Assembly (NCBI RefSeq): GCF_023091745.1
Contig: NC_068928.1
Location: 10,248,001 to 10,312,000 of the forward strand
Direction of reading: 5' to 3'
DNA: 64,000 nucleotides
From: Budorcas taxicolor
Lineage: Eukaryota > Chordata > Mammalia > Artiodactyla > Bovidae
A model generated the notes under the pieces. That model saw only the letters and a list, made by a program, of their open reading frames with translations. It ran no database searches and had not been told where the DNA came from. The translations under genes were made by a program, and so were the position numbers. Shown here one piece after another: positions 1-10,078 of the stretch (its first letter is position 1; each line of letters starts with the position of its first letter).

Positions 1-67
1 CATTTTAACTGTTGCCCTTACTGAAAACTTCTTTACAAAGAAAGGTAGATTCAGGTGGAATCTTTGT

Positions 68-158
68 GGGAATTCCCTGGTGGTTCAGTGGTTAGGACTT
101 GGCACTTTCACTGCTAGGGGCCTGGGTTCAATTCCTGATTGGGGAACCAAGATTCTGT
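68..158 (+). mobile_element. CHR-type tRNA-derived SINE
   Basis: The head reads ggaattccctggtggttcag and a B-box-like gggttcaattcc follows. This tRNA-like layout marks the CHR family of ruminants, whales and hippos. The 3' tail is degraded. Confidence 0.75.
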
Positions 159-227
159 TGGATTTCACTAACAAGAGTATATTTTACTGTATGTAAAAAT
201 AATTTTTAAAAAAATCCAATGAGTTTT

Positions 228-558
228 GACACATGCGTAGTCTTACGCACCACAAAAATCAAGATGAGAAAATAATTCCATCTCCTATGTTACTCCTTTG
301 TAGTCAGTCTCACCCCTTACCCATAACCTCTGGCAACCACTGATCTTCTTAGCCTAAAGCATTTCAAGCTCATCCATATTGTTACATGTATTAACATAGC
401 TTTTCATTACATTTGAGTAATTGAAACTGCCAAACTCTGTCCAGATGTTGCAATTTTGCAGTGTCCTTGAGAGCACTTGGTTTTGTCAGTTAAAAAAATT
501 TTTTTGGATCATTCTAATAGGGCTATGTCAGTTGTTTTTCATTTGCATTGATTTTATT
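228..558 (-). mobile_element. Old L1 (L1M-type) 3' region, left part
   Basis: The segment matches the reverse complement of old L1 3' sequence: atcaagatgagaaaataatt, ctggcaaccactgatc, then gaaactgccaaactctgtcc and ctaatagggctatgtcag. The same element appears to resume at 1049 after a BovB insertion. Confidence 0.6.
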
Positions 559-1048
559 TTTGGGGGCTCCAAAATCACTGCAGATGGTGATTGCAGCCAT
601 GAAATTAAAATACGCTTACTCCTTGGAAGGAGAGTTATAACCAACCTAGATAGCATATTCAAAAGCAGAGACATTACTTTGCCAACAAAGGTCTGTCTAG
701 TCAAGGCTATGGTTTTTCCAGTGGTCATGTATGGATGTGAGAGTTGGACTGTGAAAAAAGCTGAGTGCTGAAGAATTGATGCTTTTGAAGTGTGGTGTTT
801 GAGAAGACTCTTGAGAGTCCCTTGGACTGCAAGGAGATCCAACCAGTCCATTCTAAAGAGATCAGTCCTGGGTGTTCATTGAAGGACTGATGCTAAAGCT
901 GAAACTCCAATACTTTGGCCACCTCATGCGAAGAGTTGACTCATTGGAAAAAACTCTGATGCTGGCAGGGGTTGGGGGCAGGAGGAGAAGGGGACGACAG
1001 AGGATGAGATGGCTGGATGGCATCACCGACTTGATGGACATGAGTTTG
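553..1048 (+). mobile_element. BovB LINE fragment (C-terminal reverse transcriptase region)
   Basis: The translation includes KVCLVKAMVFPVVMYGCESW and TVKKAEC, the conserved C-terminal segment of BovB ORF2. Downstream are the ggaggagaaggggacgac and tggatggcatcac blocks. The frame is broken by stops, and both 5' and 3' ends are missing. Confidence 0.88.
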
Positions 1049-1250
1049 AGTGCTTTTTCAGAGCACAAGTTTAAAATTTTGATGAAATCTAGCAGTTTTT
1101 TTCTTTTATAAATTGTACTGCTGATGTAGTATCCAAGAAGTCTTTTCTAATGCAAAGTCACAAAGATTTTCTCCTGCATTTTTTTTCTTAGTAGTCTCCA
1201 TTTTGAATTAGTTTTTTTGTACAGACATTTCAATTTTGAACTACAAAGAT
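1049..1250 (-). mobile_element. Old L1 (L1M-type), right part after the BovB insertion
   Basis: Blocks such as ttttgatgaaatctagcag and cacaaagattttctcctgc match the reverse complement of L1 ORF2/3' sequence. This continues the element at 228-558, with a few hundred bases of the L1 missing at the junction. Confidence 0.5.
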
Positions 1251-1529
1251 CATATAAAATGAAAACATTGCTAAATACCAGTTCTCTCTGTAGTACAAGT
1301 TTCTTTGGAAAAGGAGTTAGGTTTCCATTCCCTGTCAAAATGTTGCCTTTACTTTGAAGGGGCAGATTTAGTGTGTGTGGTTTTTTTTTTTTTTTTTAAT
1401 ATTGCCAAGTCAGTATTTTGTCAGCAACTTTTTGTTCAGGTAGTTTAGAATGTTTCTTTGCAAAGGAAAAATGCATAACTTTACATTTTTAAGTACTTGG
1501 GTATAAATGAACCTCTTTGGGCTACTCTG

Positions 1530-1738
1530 AAGGTGAAGTCGCTCAGTGGTGTCTGACTCTTTGCGACCCCGTGGACTGTAGCCTACCAGGCTTCTCCATC
1601 CGTGGGATTCTCCAGGCAAGAATACTGGAGTGGGTTACCATTTCCTTCTCCAGGGGATCTTTCCAACCCAGGGATCGAACCCAGGTCTACTCGCATTGGA
1701 GGCAGATGCTTTAACCTCTGAGCCACCAGGGAAGCCCA
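1530..1738 (-). mobile_element. Bov-tA SINE with a 12-bp target-site duplication
   Basis: Full-length reverse-strand Bov-tA: the BovA body (tgactctttgcgaccccgtg) is followed by the complement of the tRNA-like head, ending gagccaccagggaagccc. It is bracketed by perfect tgggctactctg copies at 1518-1529 and 1739-1750, so it is a discrete retroposition event. Confidence 0.9.
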
Positions 1739-1929
1739 TGGGCTACTCTGTCCCATTATAAAAAATTGCAAGGATCCTACTGTTTAAGATCCTATTTTTA
1801 TAACATCAGTCTCATTATTGATGTCTTAAAGCACAAAAGCAGCAATCTTTTTTTTTTTTAAAGGAAGTTAGAGGCAATTGACTCGTGGGATATTTTGTAA
1901 ATGATGCCAGATTTTTCATGCTATGTGTT

Positions 1930-2200
1930 GCAGGTTCAGAGAGACATTAAAGACACGGTTCATGTCTTCAGGGAGCTCACAGTCTAGTGAGGGAGTTAGT
2001 CAGACAGGCAGTTGAAATCAAGTGTGCTGAGAGCTAAAAAAAAAAAAACAAAAAGAAACAGGCAGTGAGCAAGATGGGTCCCGTCCATGGGTACCAGTGG
2101 GTGCCTCTTCTTGGGGAGGTCAGAGAAAGCCTTATGAAAGAGAGGAGGCCGAGCTGAGGCTTGAGATTGGTCAAGTGAAGGAACCTCCCCGTCTTAGGGA
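1930..2200 (-). mobile_element. L2-like ancient LINE fragment
   Basis: Phrases such as gggagctcacagtctagtga and ggtcagagaaagccttatga match the reverse complement of the L2 3' region as I remember it. Divergence is high and the edges are approximate. Confidence 0.4.
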
Positions 2201-3140
2201 GGATCGTGGGCAAAGTTGGTGAAATTCAAGTTCCAGGAATTGCACATGGTTTGGCCTGACTAGAGGAAAAGACAGTGGCAGAGTAGGGAGAGAAGAGACT
2301 GCAGGGGGTGGTGGGGCCAGATGGTGAAACTTTTGCCATCCTGGTGGTGCTTGGGTGTCTGTGTGCTCCGAGATGGAACTAACTGGTTGGCCAAATCTAT
2401 CATCTGTTTCGCTGAGACATTGTCGAATCTGAGCATGTGGCATGGACTTCCAGGTTCCAGATCTCGAGGCTGTAACACTTGTATTCATGCTCAGTTCTAG
2501 CCTGGAGCTCATGTGTTCCCCGGAGATGCTTCAAGACCCAAAGGAAAGAGAGCTGGTTTTGCCCGAGCAGCAGCTGGGAAACACCTGCTTGCTCTTCGGA
2601 GCTGCACCCGGGAGCCAAGGCTTCTGGTGCATCTGCACGTTGGAGGCAGCCAACCATCCAGCTGCCCCCAAAACAGTTTTTCCACAAGTCAAGAATTTTA
2701 ACCCTTCTCTGTGGCTGGTGGCCCCGACCCCTAAAGTCCGTTGCTTCTGGCAACAGCTGTTTTGGGCGCAGTGATCTGTGTCCTGTCTGGTTCTCCGCTG
2801 CCCTCTGGTCATCTGTTAACCAGCCAGCCCTGGATCTCTCCAGCCACTGAATAACAGAGGTCGCAGGAGAGTCCCTTATTTTGTCTGGTTGTTTCTTTTC
2901 CAAGTGGTCTTCAGAGCAGACGAGGATGTTTAATTCAGGGTACAGTTGTCAAGCCACATTAAAAAATGCAGGCAGCCGTGCAGAACATGGCTGGCTCATG
3001 TCAGCCAGACATTCCAGTGCAACCAGAGGAGGAAACACGCACAGGGCCCATGTTAGTGGAAGTATCGCACCGTGAGCTTTTGGGCTCCGGTTTCTCCCAG
3101 TCCCTGCCATCCTCCAGCCAGAGGAAAGACACTCCTATTT

Positions 3141-3408
3141 GTTGTTGTTCTTGTTCGGTTACTAAGTTGTGTCCAACTCTTGTGACCCCATGGACTGCAG
3201 CATGCCAGGCTTCCATGTCCTTCACTATCTCCTGGAGTTTGCTTTAACTCATGTCCGCTGAGTCAGTGATGCCGTCCAACCATCTCATCCTCTGTCCCCC
3301 TGCTTCTTCTCCTGCCCTCAGTCTTTCCCAGCAGCAGTCTTTCCAATGAATATTCAGGGTAGATTTCCTTTAGGAATGACTGGTTTGATCTCCTTGCAGT
3401 CCGGCTCC
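3141..3408 (-). mobile_element. BovB 3'-end fragment
   Basis: It reads as the complement of the BovB tail: gtccaactcttgtgacccca, then catctcatcctctgtccccc and gatctccttgcagtccgg. It lies 560 bp upstream of the YPEL2 exon acceptor at 3970. Confidence 0.82.
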
Positions 3409-3969
3409 TATTTAAGCTAGAAGTTAAAGTGGGATTACCCTTTAGTGGGCATTCCTGTGACCTGGAGATCAAGTTGCCCACACCTCAAAAAGAGAACTCC
3501 CGCACTGCAGGTTTTTCTGTTTGTTTAGCTGCACAGCGTGTGGGATCTTAGTTCTCCAAAAAAGTAAGACCAGTGAGAAGTGTGGGTTTGGTGGTTCATT
3601 CTTACCTTGGGGATTCTTGGCTGTCTCCTGAGGGTTGTACCAAGAGGGCCTGGAGAGGTACTTGTGCCTGTGGCCGTGCCCTGGCCGACTCGAGGAAAGC
3701 TGTGGGCAGCACAGATGGCCAAAATCATATGGGTCCAGGAAAGGCCAATGTGGATTAATGCCGTCTCCTTGCCAATCCAAGTGTGTGCTGACCCGGGTTC
3801 CGCAGCTCTGTTGATTCTGCCATCTGCCAGCTGGACAGTTAACTGGCTCACTGCTCCCTTGTAGCTGTGTCAGTCCTGCAAGGTCATGATTGTTGTGCTT
3901 TGGGGTTGGTTTCCCCCCTGGGTGGGTGAAATGGATCTCTAACCATCGATTTGTCTTCTTGCATTTCAG

Positions 3970-4013
3970 TCGTTCCAAGGAAGTCAAGGACGAGCATACC
4001 TCTTTAACTCAGT
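3970..4013 (+). CDS. YPEL2: YPEL2 internal coding exon (residues about 40-54)
   Basis: This 44-bp exon lies between a polypyrimidine-AG acceptor (AG at 3968-3969) and a GTGAGT donor at 4014. Read from the first base it gives SFQGSQGRAYLFNS plus the first two bases of a Val codon, a stretch typical of the Yippee zinc-binding domain. Yippee-like proteins are small, very highly conserved eukaryotic proteins with one Yippee domain, found in the nucleus and at centrosome or mitotic structures. The exon starts in phase 0 and ends in phase 2, and the split Val codon is completed by the exon at 5057. Upstream coding sequence, including the start codon and the first CxxC pair, is not in this window. 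The frame and both splice sites are seen directly; the family assignment is from recognition. Confidence 0.92.
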
Positions 4014-5056
4014 GTGAGTGTCTCTGAATGGTACATCCATTGTTCGGTGCAAATTTTGAGGGATGGGGAAAAGCAACACTCTGTGATGATTACACAATGG
4101 GACCTGTCCTCTCTGACACACACACACATAGGCACAGCCCCATGGAACATTATTTTCCATACGTGTTAGCCAGTCATCCTTGGGGAATTCGGTGGGGGGG
4201 GGGGGGGGGGGCACCATCTTGGGCTAAAAATGATGTAGGCAGTACTCCAGTAAGCACAGAGGCCTATAGGCTCCTAGCAAAGAAGCTGGAGCGCTTCTCC
4301 TGAAGCCTGACCACGAAGGTCTCAGAACTAGACCTGAGACGTGTCTCTGAGGAAGAGAGGAAGATGAACAGAAGACCCCGGGATCCACTGGAGGACTGCG
4401 GCTGGAGGAGGCTTTGTGAAGTGGAATGAGCTAAGAGCCTCCATCCCCTCGTATGGTCTGCCACAGCCCTCAGCATCATTTACGGCTTTCTCTGGGAAAG
4501 CAAGCCCGATGAACTGTGAAAATGGAAATCTAGCATGTCCAGCTTGAAATCATAGGTGCTCCGTGTGGGAGTCTAGAGAGCTGATGGATGGGGCTCATCC
4601 GTCCCTGTGATGAGGACAGGACTCTGCTGTCATGACTGATATCTCCAGCCACAGTCCGTCCTCAGGAAGATCTGGGGACCTGTGCTCATGGCTGTGGGCT
4701 TTGGTGTGGTTATCAGTTTGTCCCCTTAAATCACAAGCCTAAAAGCACTTGTTTAGAAAAGCTCTGAAAAAAGAAAAAATTCTAAGCAAAATCTCAACCA
4801 TAAAGACTATTTTGAGTCAACTCAGTGAATCAGTGTGGCTGTCCCACACTTTCAGATCTGACAAACAGCTCAATGGAGATGTTTCCATGTGGCTGCCTTC
4901 TGGGAGTTTGCTACTAGTTTGTTAGAGATGATGCTCTCAGCGTTGGCTTCCCTTGGGGCAGCCGTCTTCAGTTAATCTTTTGCTGGAAGTTCAGCTTCAG
5001 CAACCGATGGGCATTTGCCTGACTCCCCGCTCTCTCTCTCCCCATCCCTGGCACAG
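4014..5056 (+). other. YPEL2: YPEL2 intron (1043 bp)
   Basis: The intron runs from GTGAGT to cacag. It carries an 18-base G run at 4194-4211, about 180 bp after the donor. No ruminant SINE or LINE is seen in it. The rest is unique-looking sequence with no further gene signal. Confidence 0.88.
4194..4211 (+). repeat. Poly-G run (G18)
   Basis: There are eighteen consecutive G residues, preceded by ggt, about 180 bp downstream of the YPEL2 donor at 4014. The run can form a G-quadruplex and is prone to length errors in sequencing. Confidence 0.95.
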
Positions 5057-5165
5057 AGTTAACGTGGGCTGCGGGCCGGCGGAAGAGCGCGTGTTGCTAA
5101 CAGGACTGCACGCCGTCGCAGACATTTACTGTGAAAACTGCAAAACCACCCTGGGCTGGAAATAT
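5057..5165 (+). CDS. YPEL2: YPEL2 internal coding exon (residues about 54-90), second CxxC zinc pair
   Basis: This 109-bp exon follows a pyrimidine-rich tract ending in cacag (AG at 5055-5056) and stops at a GTAAGT donor at 5166. Its first base completes the Val codon split by the previous intron. The translation runs [20 protein letters not shown], then [21 protein letters not shown] holds the second CxxC pair (codons 5130-5132 and 5139-5141). In the family this pairs with an N-terminal CxxC about 52 residues earlier to bind one zinc ion; that partner lies upstream of the window. Upstream in-frame sequence reads through the acceptor, so an open-frame search alone gives a longer but wrong N-terminus starting at 4953. 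The frame also stays open past 5165, and the splice consensus decides the end. Confidence 0.93.
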
Positions 5166-5420
5166 GTAAGTACTGAGGGGTCTGGTTGGTGGAGAGTGTG
5201 CCGTAAAGAAACTGAGAGTCGGACACTGGAATGCATTCTTCCACTTGCTTCCCCTGGCCTTGTGGGATTATCTTCAATGAGGATGGGAAACTGAGTTCAA
5301 AGAGCAGTTCCTGGCACACAAGCGTCCTCTTTGCATTGATAGTCCACGCTTCCTACTCAGTCCTTCACCTACTCCTGACACACAGACACACAGTCACGCA
5401 CCCTCTCAGTGTAATAATAG

Positions 5421-5629
5421 TGAAAAGTGAAGTCATTCAGTCGTGTCCGACTCTTTGCGACCCCATGGACTGTAGCCTACCAGGCTCCTCAGTCCATGGA
5501 ATTTTCCAGACAAGAGTACTGGAGTGGGGTGCCATTTCCTTCTCAGGGGATCTTCCCGACTCAGGGATCGAACCTGGCTGTCCCGCACTGCAGGCAGACA
5601 CTTTACCCTCTGAGCCACCAGGGAAGCCC
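5421..5629 (-). mobile_element. Bov-tA SINE
   Basis: Complete reverse-strand copy running from agtgaagtcattcagtcgtg to the head complement ending ccaccagggaagccc. A short (AGT)n-like stretch follows at 5631-5655. Confidence 0.88.
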
Positions 5630-5675
5630 AGCAGTAATAGTAGTAGTAATGACAATGGCTCATAACATCTCCCGA

Positions 5676-5790
5676 CCGCTTACTGTGTCCCAGGCGTATG
5701 TTATTTTATTTACTCTTCACAGAATCCTTAGAGTGTGAGCCATATTTTAATCCCTAGTTTACAGATGAGGAAACTGAGGCTTAGGCAGGG
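5676..5790 (-). mobile_element. MIR fragment
   Basis: It shows the MIR core and tail in reverse: tactgtgtcccaggcgtatg and ttacagatgaggaaactgag. This is an ancient tRNA-derived mammalian SINE. Confidence 0.65.
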
Positions 5791-5799
5791 TAATAATTT

Positions 5800-5926
5800 T
5801 TATTTATGTTTATTTTTTGACCATGCCGTGCAGCATGCGGAATCTTAGTTCCCTGACCAGGGACTGAACCCACACTTCTGGCACTGGACGTGCAGTCTTA
5901 ACCACGAGACTGCCAGGAGAGTCCCT
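5800..5926 (-). mobile_element. CHR-type SINE
   Basis: Reverse-strand copy with a T-rich tail, ccctgaccagggactgaacc and head complement ctgccaggagagtccc. Confidence 0.78.
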
Positions 5927-6841
5927 CGACAGATACTTGTAATGTCTCCCCGCAGCTAGGAGAGTGTGCAGAGCCTTGCCAGGGAGAGGGGGGGTATGTG
6001 TGTTCAGTGAAAGTCAACTTGTATTATTATGGTTGTTGCTGCTATTATTATTGGTAGATCTTTTCATAGTACTTTTCTCTCCCCTCTCTATCATTGTGGG
6101 GATGTTGAAAAGGCAGTCTTCCTGTTTCTGGGAGAGAACTTTATTCTGTGTTGTCTCAGAGGGTCGGTGTGGGGCTGGCTCATAGGACCTGCTTAGGAAG
6201 GAGCCTGAAGGAGCAGTCAGAACCTCCTGGAGAGTGATAAGGATGTGTCATGTAGGTTTGTCGATGGCAGCAAAGACACCACTCTGCAGGACTTTGCTGG
6301 TGGAGGAGCTTCTGCATATGTGGGAGCAGGGAGCATAGGGGAAATCTGTGTCTTCTGCTCCTTTTTTCGATGCGTCTAAAACTGCTCTAAAAATATGAGT
6401 CTGTGTGAAAAAAGATGTTGAGCAAGAGAAGCCAGCCATGAAAGTATGATTCTGTTGAAATAAAGTTTAAAAATACTCAGATCATAAAAGCTGCAGCAGG
6501 TTGAGTCCAGGGAAGGAGCACAGCCTTTAGAGTCTGTCTTTCATGTCTTCCTTGGAATGTGCAGAATGAGAACGGAAAATCCTAGACACTGTGTTTCACG
6601 ATGCTGAGAAGGATTAGCCACAGGTTCATCTGGGAGAAAGGGCCTTGGCCGTTCTGATTCCTGTGTGGCCACTGGTCCCCGCTGTGGGCTCTGGGGGCCT
6701 CAGTTCTGGTTTTGATTACCCAGAAATGTTCTGCCCCTTCTTTGTTTCCCAACTTCTTGATTATCTTACTCCTTGAAGATGTGCTGGATCATAGACAGAA
6801 AATAATCCTGAGTTGGCCGGCTTGGCTCCTGATTAAGTCCT

Positions 6842-6961
6842 GAGGACTTCCCCGGCAGACCAGCAGTTAAGAATCCACCTTGCAATGCAGGGGACACGGG
6901 TTGGATCTCTGCTTGGGGAACTAAGATCCCATATGCCACACAGTGGCAAAAAAAAAAAAAA
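6842..6961 (+). mobile_element. CHR-type SINE
   Basis: The head is gaggacttccccggcagacc, followed by gggaactaagatcccatatg and a poly-A tail ending at 6961. Confidence 0.82.
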
Positions 6962-8345
6962 TCCAGTCCTTTGACAAAGCTTTATTTATTAAGAGCCTTT
7001 GTGTTAGATACAAAAGTGAATGAGAGACATTCCTTGCTCTCAGGATGCTTATAGTCATGATACTTGGGAGGAAAGCCACAGGTGACTGTCAAACGGCTGG
7101 ACAGGACAACAGAAAAACATCCATCTCCCCAAACATTCCCTGGTCCCCTCTCACACACCAGGGCCAGTGCTCCAGCCTTTCATTCTATTATTCCTTCTGA
7201 TCCTTACAATGACCCTGTGAAGTACTTGTAATTATCCCAACTTTGTAAATGGAAAGTTTTAATTTTGCAAACTATTACTGGAAGGCAGATGCTTAAATGA
7301 TGCTTTTGATGCTGGGAAGCAGTAGGAGCGGGGTTTAATCTGCGATGTCTGTCCATCCCAGATCCTGTGCTGTGTCTCCTGGAGTCCACTCGTGACATTT
7401 TGCAAGTGCCTTGAGGCTTGAGGGGTGGGCGTATTGGTTTTCTTTTCCCTCTCTCTCTCTTTTTTTTTTAAATAGGGACACACTGTCACTTTCCTAGTTT
7501 TATTTTTTTCCTCCCTCTGTATTCTGAACACACTATCATGGAACAACAGGTCTTGTTTCTAAACCATATTCCTGTGTTGTGTACACATCACACTCATGCA
7601 GATGGAGCTGGGGAATAATGAGTGTCAGGGAAATTACTGCTGAGCCCACAGCTCATGTGTGTGTGTGTGTGTGGTGTGTTTGCACTATCTCTTGGTGCCC
7701 CTCCCCTCTCTGCTACGGGGAATGACTCCTCTCTCAATGAGAGACTCAAGTCCGAACTCGCATTCTGAGACCCAGAGCCCCTGAGCTCTAGAACAGAAGA
7801 TACAGTTAATACAAATGCTGCCCAGCACCTTTCAGCAGTAAGATTTAGCTCCTTTTCGATTTGGGGGGCCCAGAAGGGAGAGTTTTTCCACTGTTCTGCC
7901 CATTGAGCTTCGCCATCTGATGACTCTGACACCCACTGTTTTTTTAGATAACACACCAAGATGGCTTTCTGTATCTGCAAACAGAATATCACCTTGATGC
8001 CACACCAACGCAGGACTTATTTCTGTGGGGCTTGTTAGCTGGGAGAGCCTGTGGAGCTGTGTTTCAGATGGGCATCTCCCAGCTGGTTTGTGCTGGGTTT
8101 GCCCTCTGGAGGCCTCGCAGCTGAGTGGGGCGCCAGGGCTGGCAGGTCCTTCAGCCTGCAGTTCATACAGCTCCTTTCTCCCTGGAGAAAGGCAGTGATG
8201 GAAAAACAAACTTAACCCATCTGACATGGAAATAGCAAGATAAGAAATAAAAGAGAGACCTGTTTGGCAATACAGTACACTTTGTTGCTCTCCCCTAGTG
8301 CCTTTTCTCTCAGCCTAACAAGCACGGTTTAAAATAATGGCACAG

Positions 8346-8474
8346 TGGGCATTCCCTGGCGGTCCAGAGATTAGAATTCCATGGTCTCACTGCTGAGGGC
8401 CCAGGTTCAATCCCTGGTCGGGGAACTAAGATTCCAGAAGCTGCTTGGCACAGCCCCCCAAAATAATAAAAATT
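8346..8474 (+). mobile_element. CHR-type SINE
   Basis: The head is gggcattccctggcggtcca; the B-box-like ggttcaatccctgg and ggggaactaagattccag follow. Confidence 0.8.
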
Positions 8475-8539
8475 TGACACAAATTCTATGGATACCTCCA
8501 TAGGACAGGTTTCTGGTTAACATCAAAAATGAAGTGCCC

Positions 8540-8790
8540 ATAAGATTTTACAAGGCGGACAAAACACAAAATAGGCATACAATGAACAAGACGGACAGAC
8601 ACAAAATAGATACAAATTATGCTGTATGTTTGAATGTGGTTAAGTGCTGTGGAGAAAAGTAAAGCAGGAAGTGACAGGGGGCAAGGGGGTGGCTGCAGGG
8701 GAGGTTGTGGTTTTCAATAAAGACCTTACTGGGATGATGATGTCTGAGCAAAGATGCTAAAGGAACTCTACTGCAAAACTGAGAAAATAT
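8540..8790 (-). mobile_element. L2 fragment
   Basis: It matches the reverse complement of L2: taagtgctgtggagaaaagt, aaagcaggaagtgac and tgagcaaagatgctaaagga. It ends about 250 bp before the terminal YPEL2 exon. Confidence 0.55.
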
Positions 8791-9037
8791 TTAGAATACT
8801 TAAATTTAAAAATATTTAAATTTTATTGTAAATATGGAGACAGCCCTGGTGATGCCTCAGTCCTGCAGTTAAGCCAAGGGGGCATGGCGTGCTTGAGCGG
8901 TGGGCCTTCTCAGTGAGGCTGGGGCCAGACTTCAGAGGCCCCGAGGCCTGTCATTGGCCCTGCCTTTGCTCCTGTACGCCAGAAGTCACCTGCGCATCTT
9001 TGGTCATTCCATCTTCTCTTCCTTTGTGTTTCTGTAG

Positions 9038-9127
9038 GAACACGCCTTCGAAAGCAGCCAGAAGTATAAGGAAGGCAAGTACATCATTGAGCTAGCACAC
9101 ATGATCAAGGACAATGGCTGGGACTGA
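9038..9127 (+). CDS. YPEL2: YPEL2 terminal coding exon (residues about 91-119) with stop codon
   Basis: The acceptor is ttctgtag (AG at 9036-9037). The exon opens in phase 0 and encodes EHAFESSQKYKEGKY, then IIELAHMIKDNGWD and a TGA stop at 9125-9127. This tail is nearly identical in all YPEL1-4 proteins. From memory YPEL1 has Phe in the KEGK-F position and ends in Glu, while YPEL2 has KEGK-Y and ends in Asp, so YPEL2 is the best fit. The three exons together give 80 residues with no frameshift or premature stop, so the gene looks intact and spliced rather than a retrocopy. The paralogue call rests on two residues plus the unusually long putative 3' UTR. Confidence 0.9.
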   Translation, partial: EHAFESSQKYKEGKYIIELAHMIKDNGWD

Positions 9128-10072
9128 TGGGAGAGCCTCCAGCCAACCCAGCGTCCACGTGAATGCCATCCAACCGAACATTCTACCCAAGCGTGAGAGA
9201 GTGACTGAACACGTGGTTCCATCCATTTAGGGGCCTTGCCATCTGGGGCATTCTCCCACCCTGACGCCGTCTTTCTGGTGACCGGCCTCTAAACCGCTGT
9301 CTCTCTGTCTCTTTGCTTTGTATCTGTTTGTGAGTTGATCCTGGCTTCTCTCTCTGTTCTAGTGTTGGCTGAAAAAACAAAACAACAAAAGGAACAGACG
9401 CCTGCCCGCGTGGCGGCAGCCCACTTGGACGAAGGCCCTAGGGCCCCTGCAGAGCTGCCCGAAGGCCGCTGGGCAGGAGCACAGTGGCCCAGCCTGGGGG
9501 TGTGAGGGTCCCGGGTGGACAGGGGACGGGCGGGGAGAGGTAGGCGCAGACTTGTGCTGCTCCTGGAGACCTGGGAACTTAGGCTTGAAATAATCGACTT
9601 GTCTAAGAGGACAAAGAGGAAAAAAAAAAAAATACCTCATGACTGCATTCTCTCTGATCAGAAGCTTCTGTTCCTGCCACCAAATGTGCCAGGTTAGCGA
9701 TTGAGGGCACAAGAAGGATGGCCCCTGGTCTTCGCTGGCGGGGCAGGGGGCCGGCCTGGTTCTCTCAGGCTGAGCTGGTGGGGGGAGCAGTGTGTCCTGG
9801 CAGCAGGGGATGACTTGGGAAAAGCCCAGAAGGTTTTGATGACTGATGCCTCACTGCTCCTGGGGGTGATCTCTGCCTCTTCAGCCACTGTAGATGACAG
9901 GAGAGGGGAGTGTCATTTGCAATGTGCGTGAGATGCAAATATCCCAAAGGCTTTGACCAGCAATCAAGTAAAAAAAAAAAAAAAATCAATGATTGAGGAT
10001 AACAGGGAACACAGTGGGGGAGGTGCAGTTGGGGAGCTCTTGCAGAAATGGCCTTGATCTTGGGCCAGATAA

Positions 10073-10078
10073 AATAAA
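10073..10078 (+). terminator. Possible proximal polyadenylation signal AATAAA
   Basis: The hexamer lies 0.95 kb after the YPEL2 stop inside an A-rich run. If used it would give a short 3' UTR isoform lacking both Pumilio motifs. Similar hexamers occur at 12556-12561 and 12675-12680. Use of any of them is unproven. Confidence 0.3.

Larger units (their letters stand above)
1..3969 (+). other. YPEL2: YPEL2 intron, 3' part (upstream end outside the window)
   Basis: The sequence upstream of the 3970 acceptor has no Yippee-like coding segment in any frame. It holds a CHR SINE, an L1 remnant split by BovB, a Bov-tA copy, an L2-like stretch at about 1930-2200, and a BovB 3' fragment at 3141-3408. 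Bases 2200-3140 show no repeat I can name and no convincing gene; the open frames there (up to 167 residues) have no recognisable domain and overlap on both strands. Confidence 0.8.
5166..9037 (+). other. YPEL2: YPEL2 intron (3872 bp)
   Basis: The intron runs from GTAAGT to ttctgtag. It contains a Bov-tA SINE, a MIR fragment, three CHR SINEs and an L2 fragment at about 8540-8790. Stretches 5930-6840 and 7260-8340 show no element I can name with confidence. Confidence 0.88.

Noticed and set aside
2400..2903. Minus-strand frame of 167 residues
   Set aside because: It lies within a YPEL2 intron with overlapping frames on the other strand, no domain, no splice logic and low-complexity composition; I treat it as chance.
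3469..3987. Minus-strand frame of 172 residues
   Set aside because: It overlaps the YPEL2 exon at 3970 in antisense and shows no recognisable protein features.
4953..5294. Plus-strand 113-residue frame containing the Yippee segment as a stand-alone gene
   Set aside because: Splice acceptor at 5056 and donor at 5166 bound the conserved part; the rest is intron read-through.
5635..5655. AGT trinucleotide stretch as a coding repeat
   Set aside because: Short, impure and attached to a SINE boundary inside an intron.
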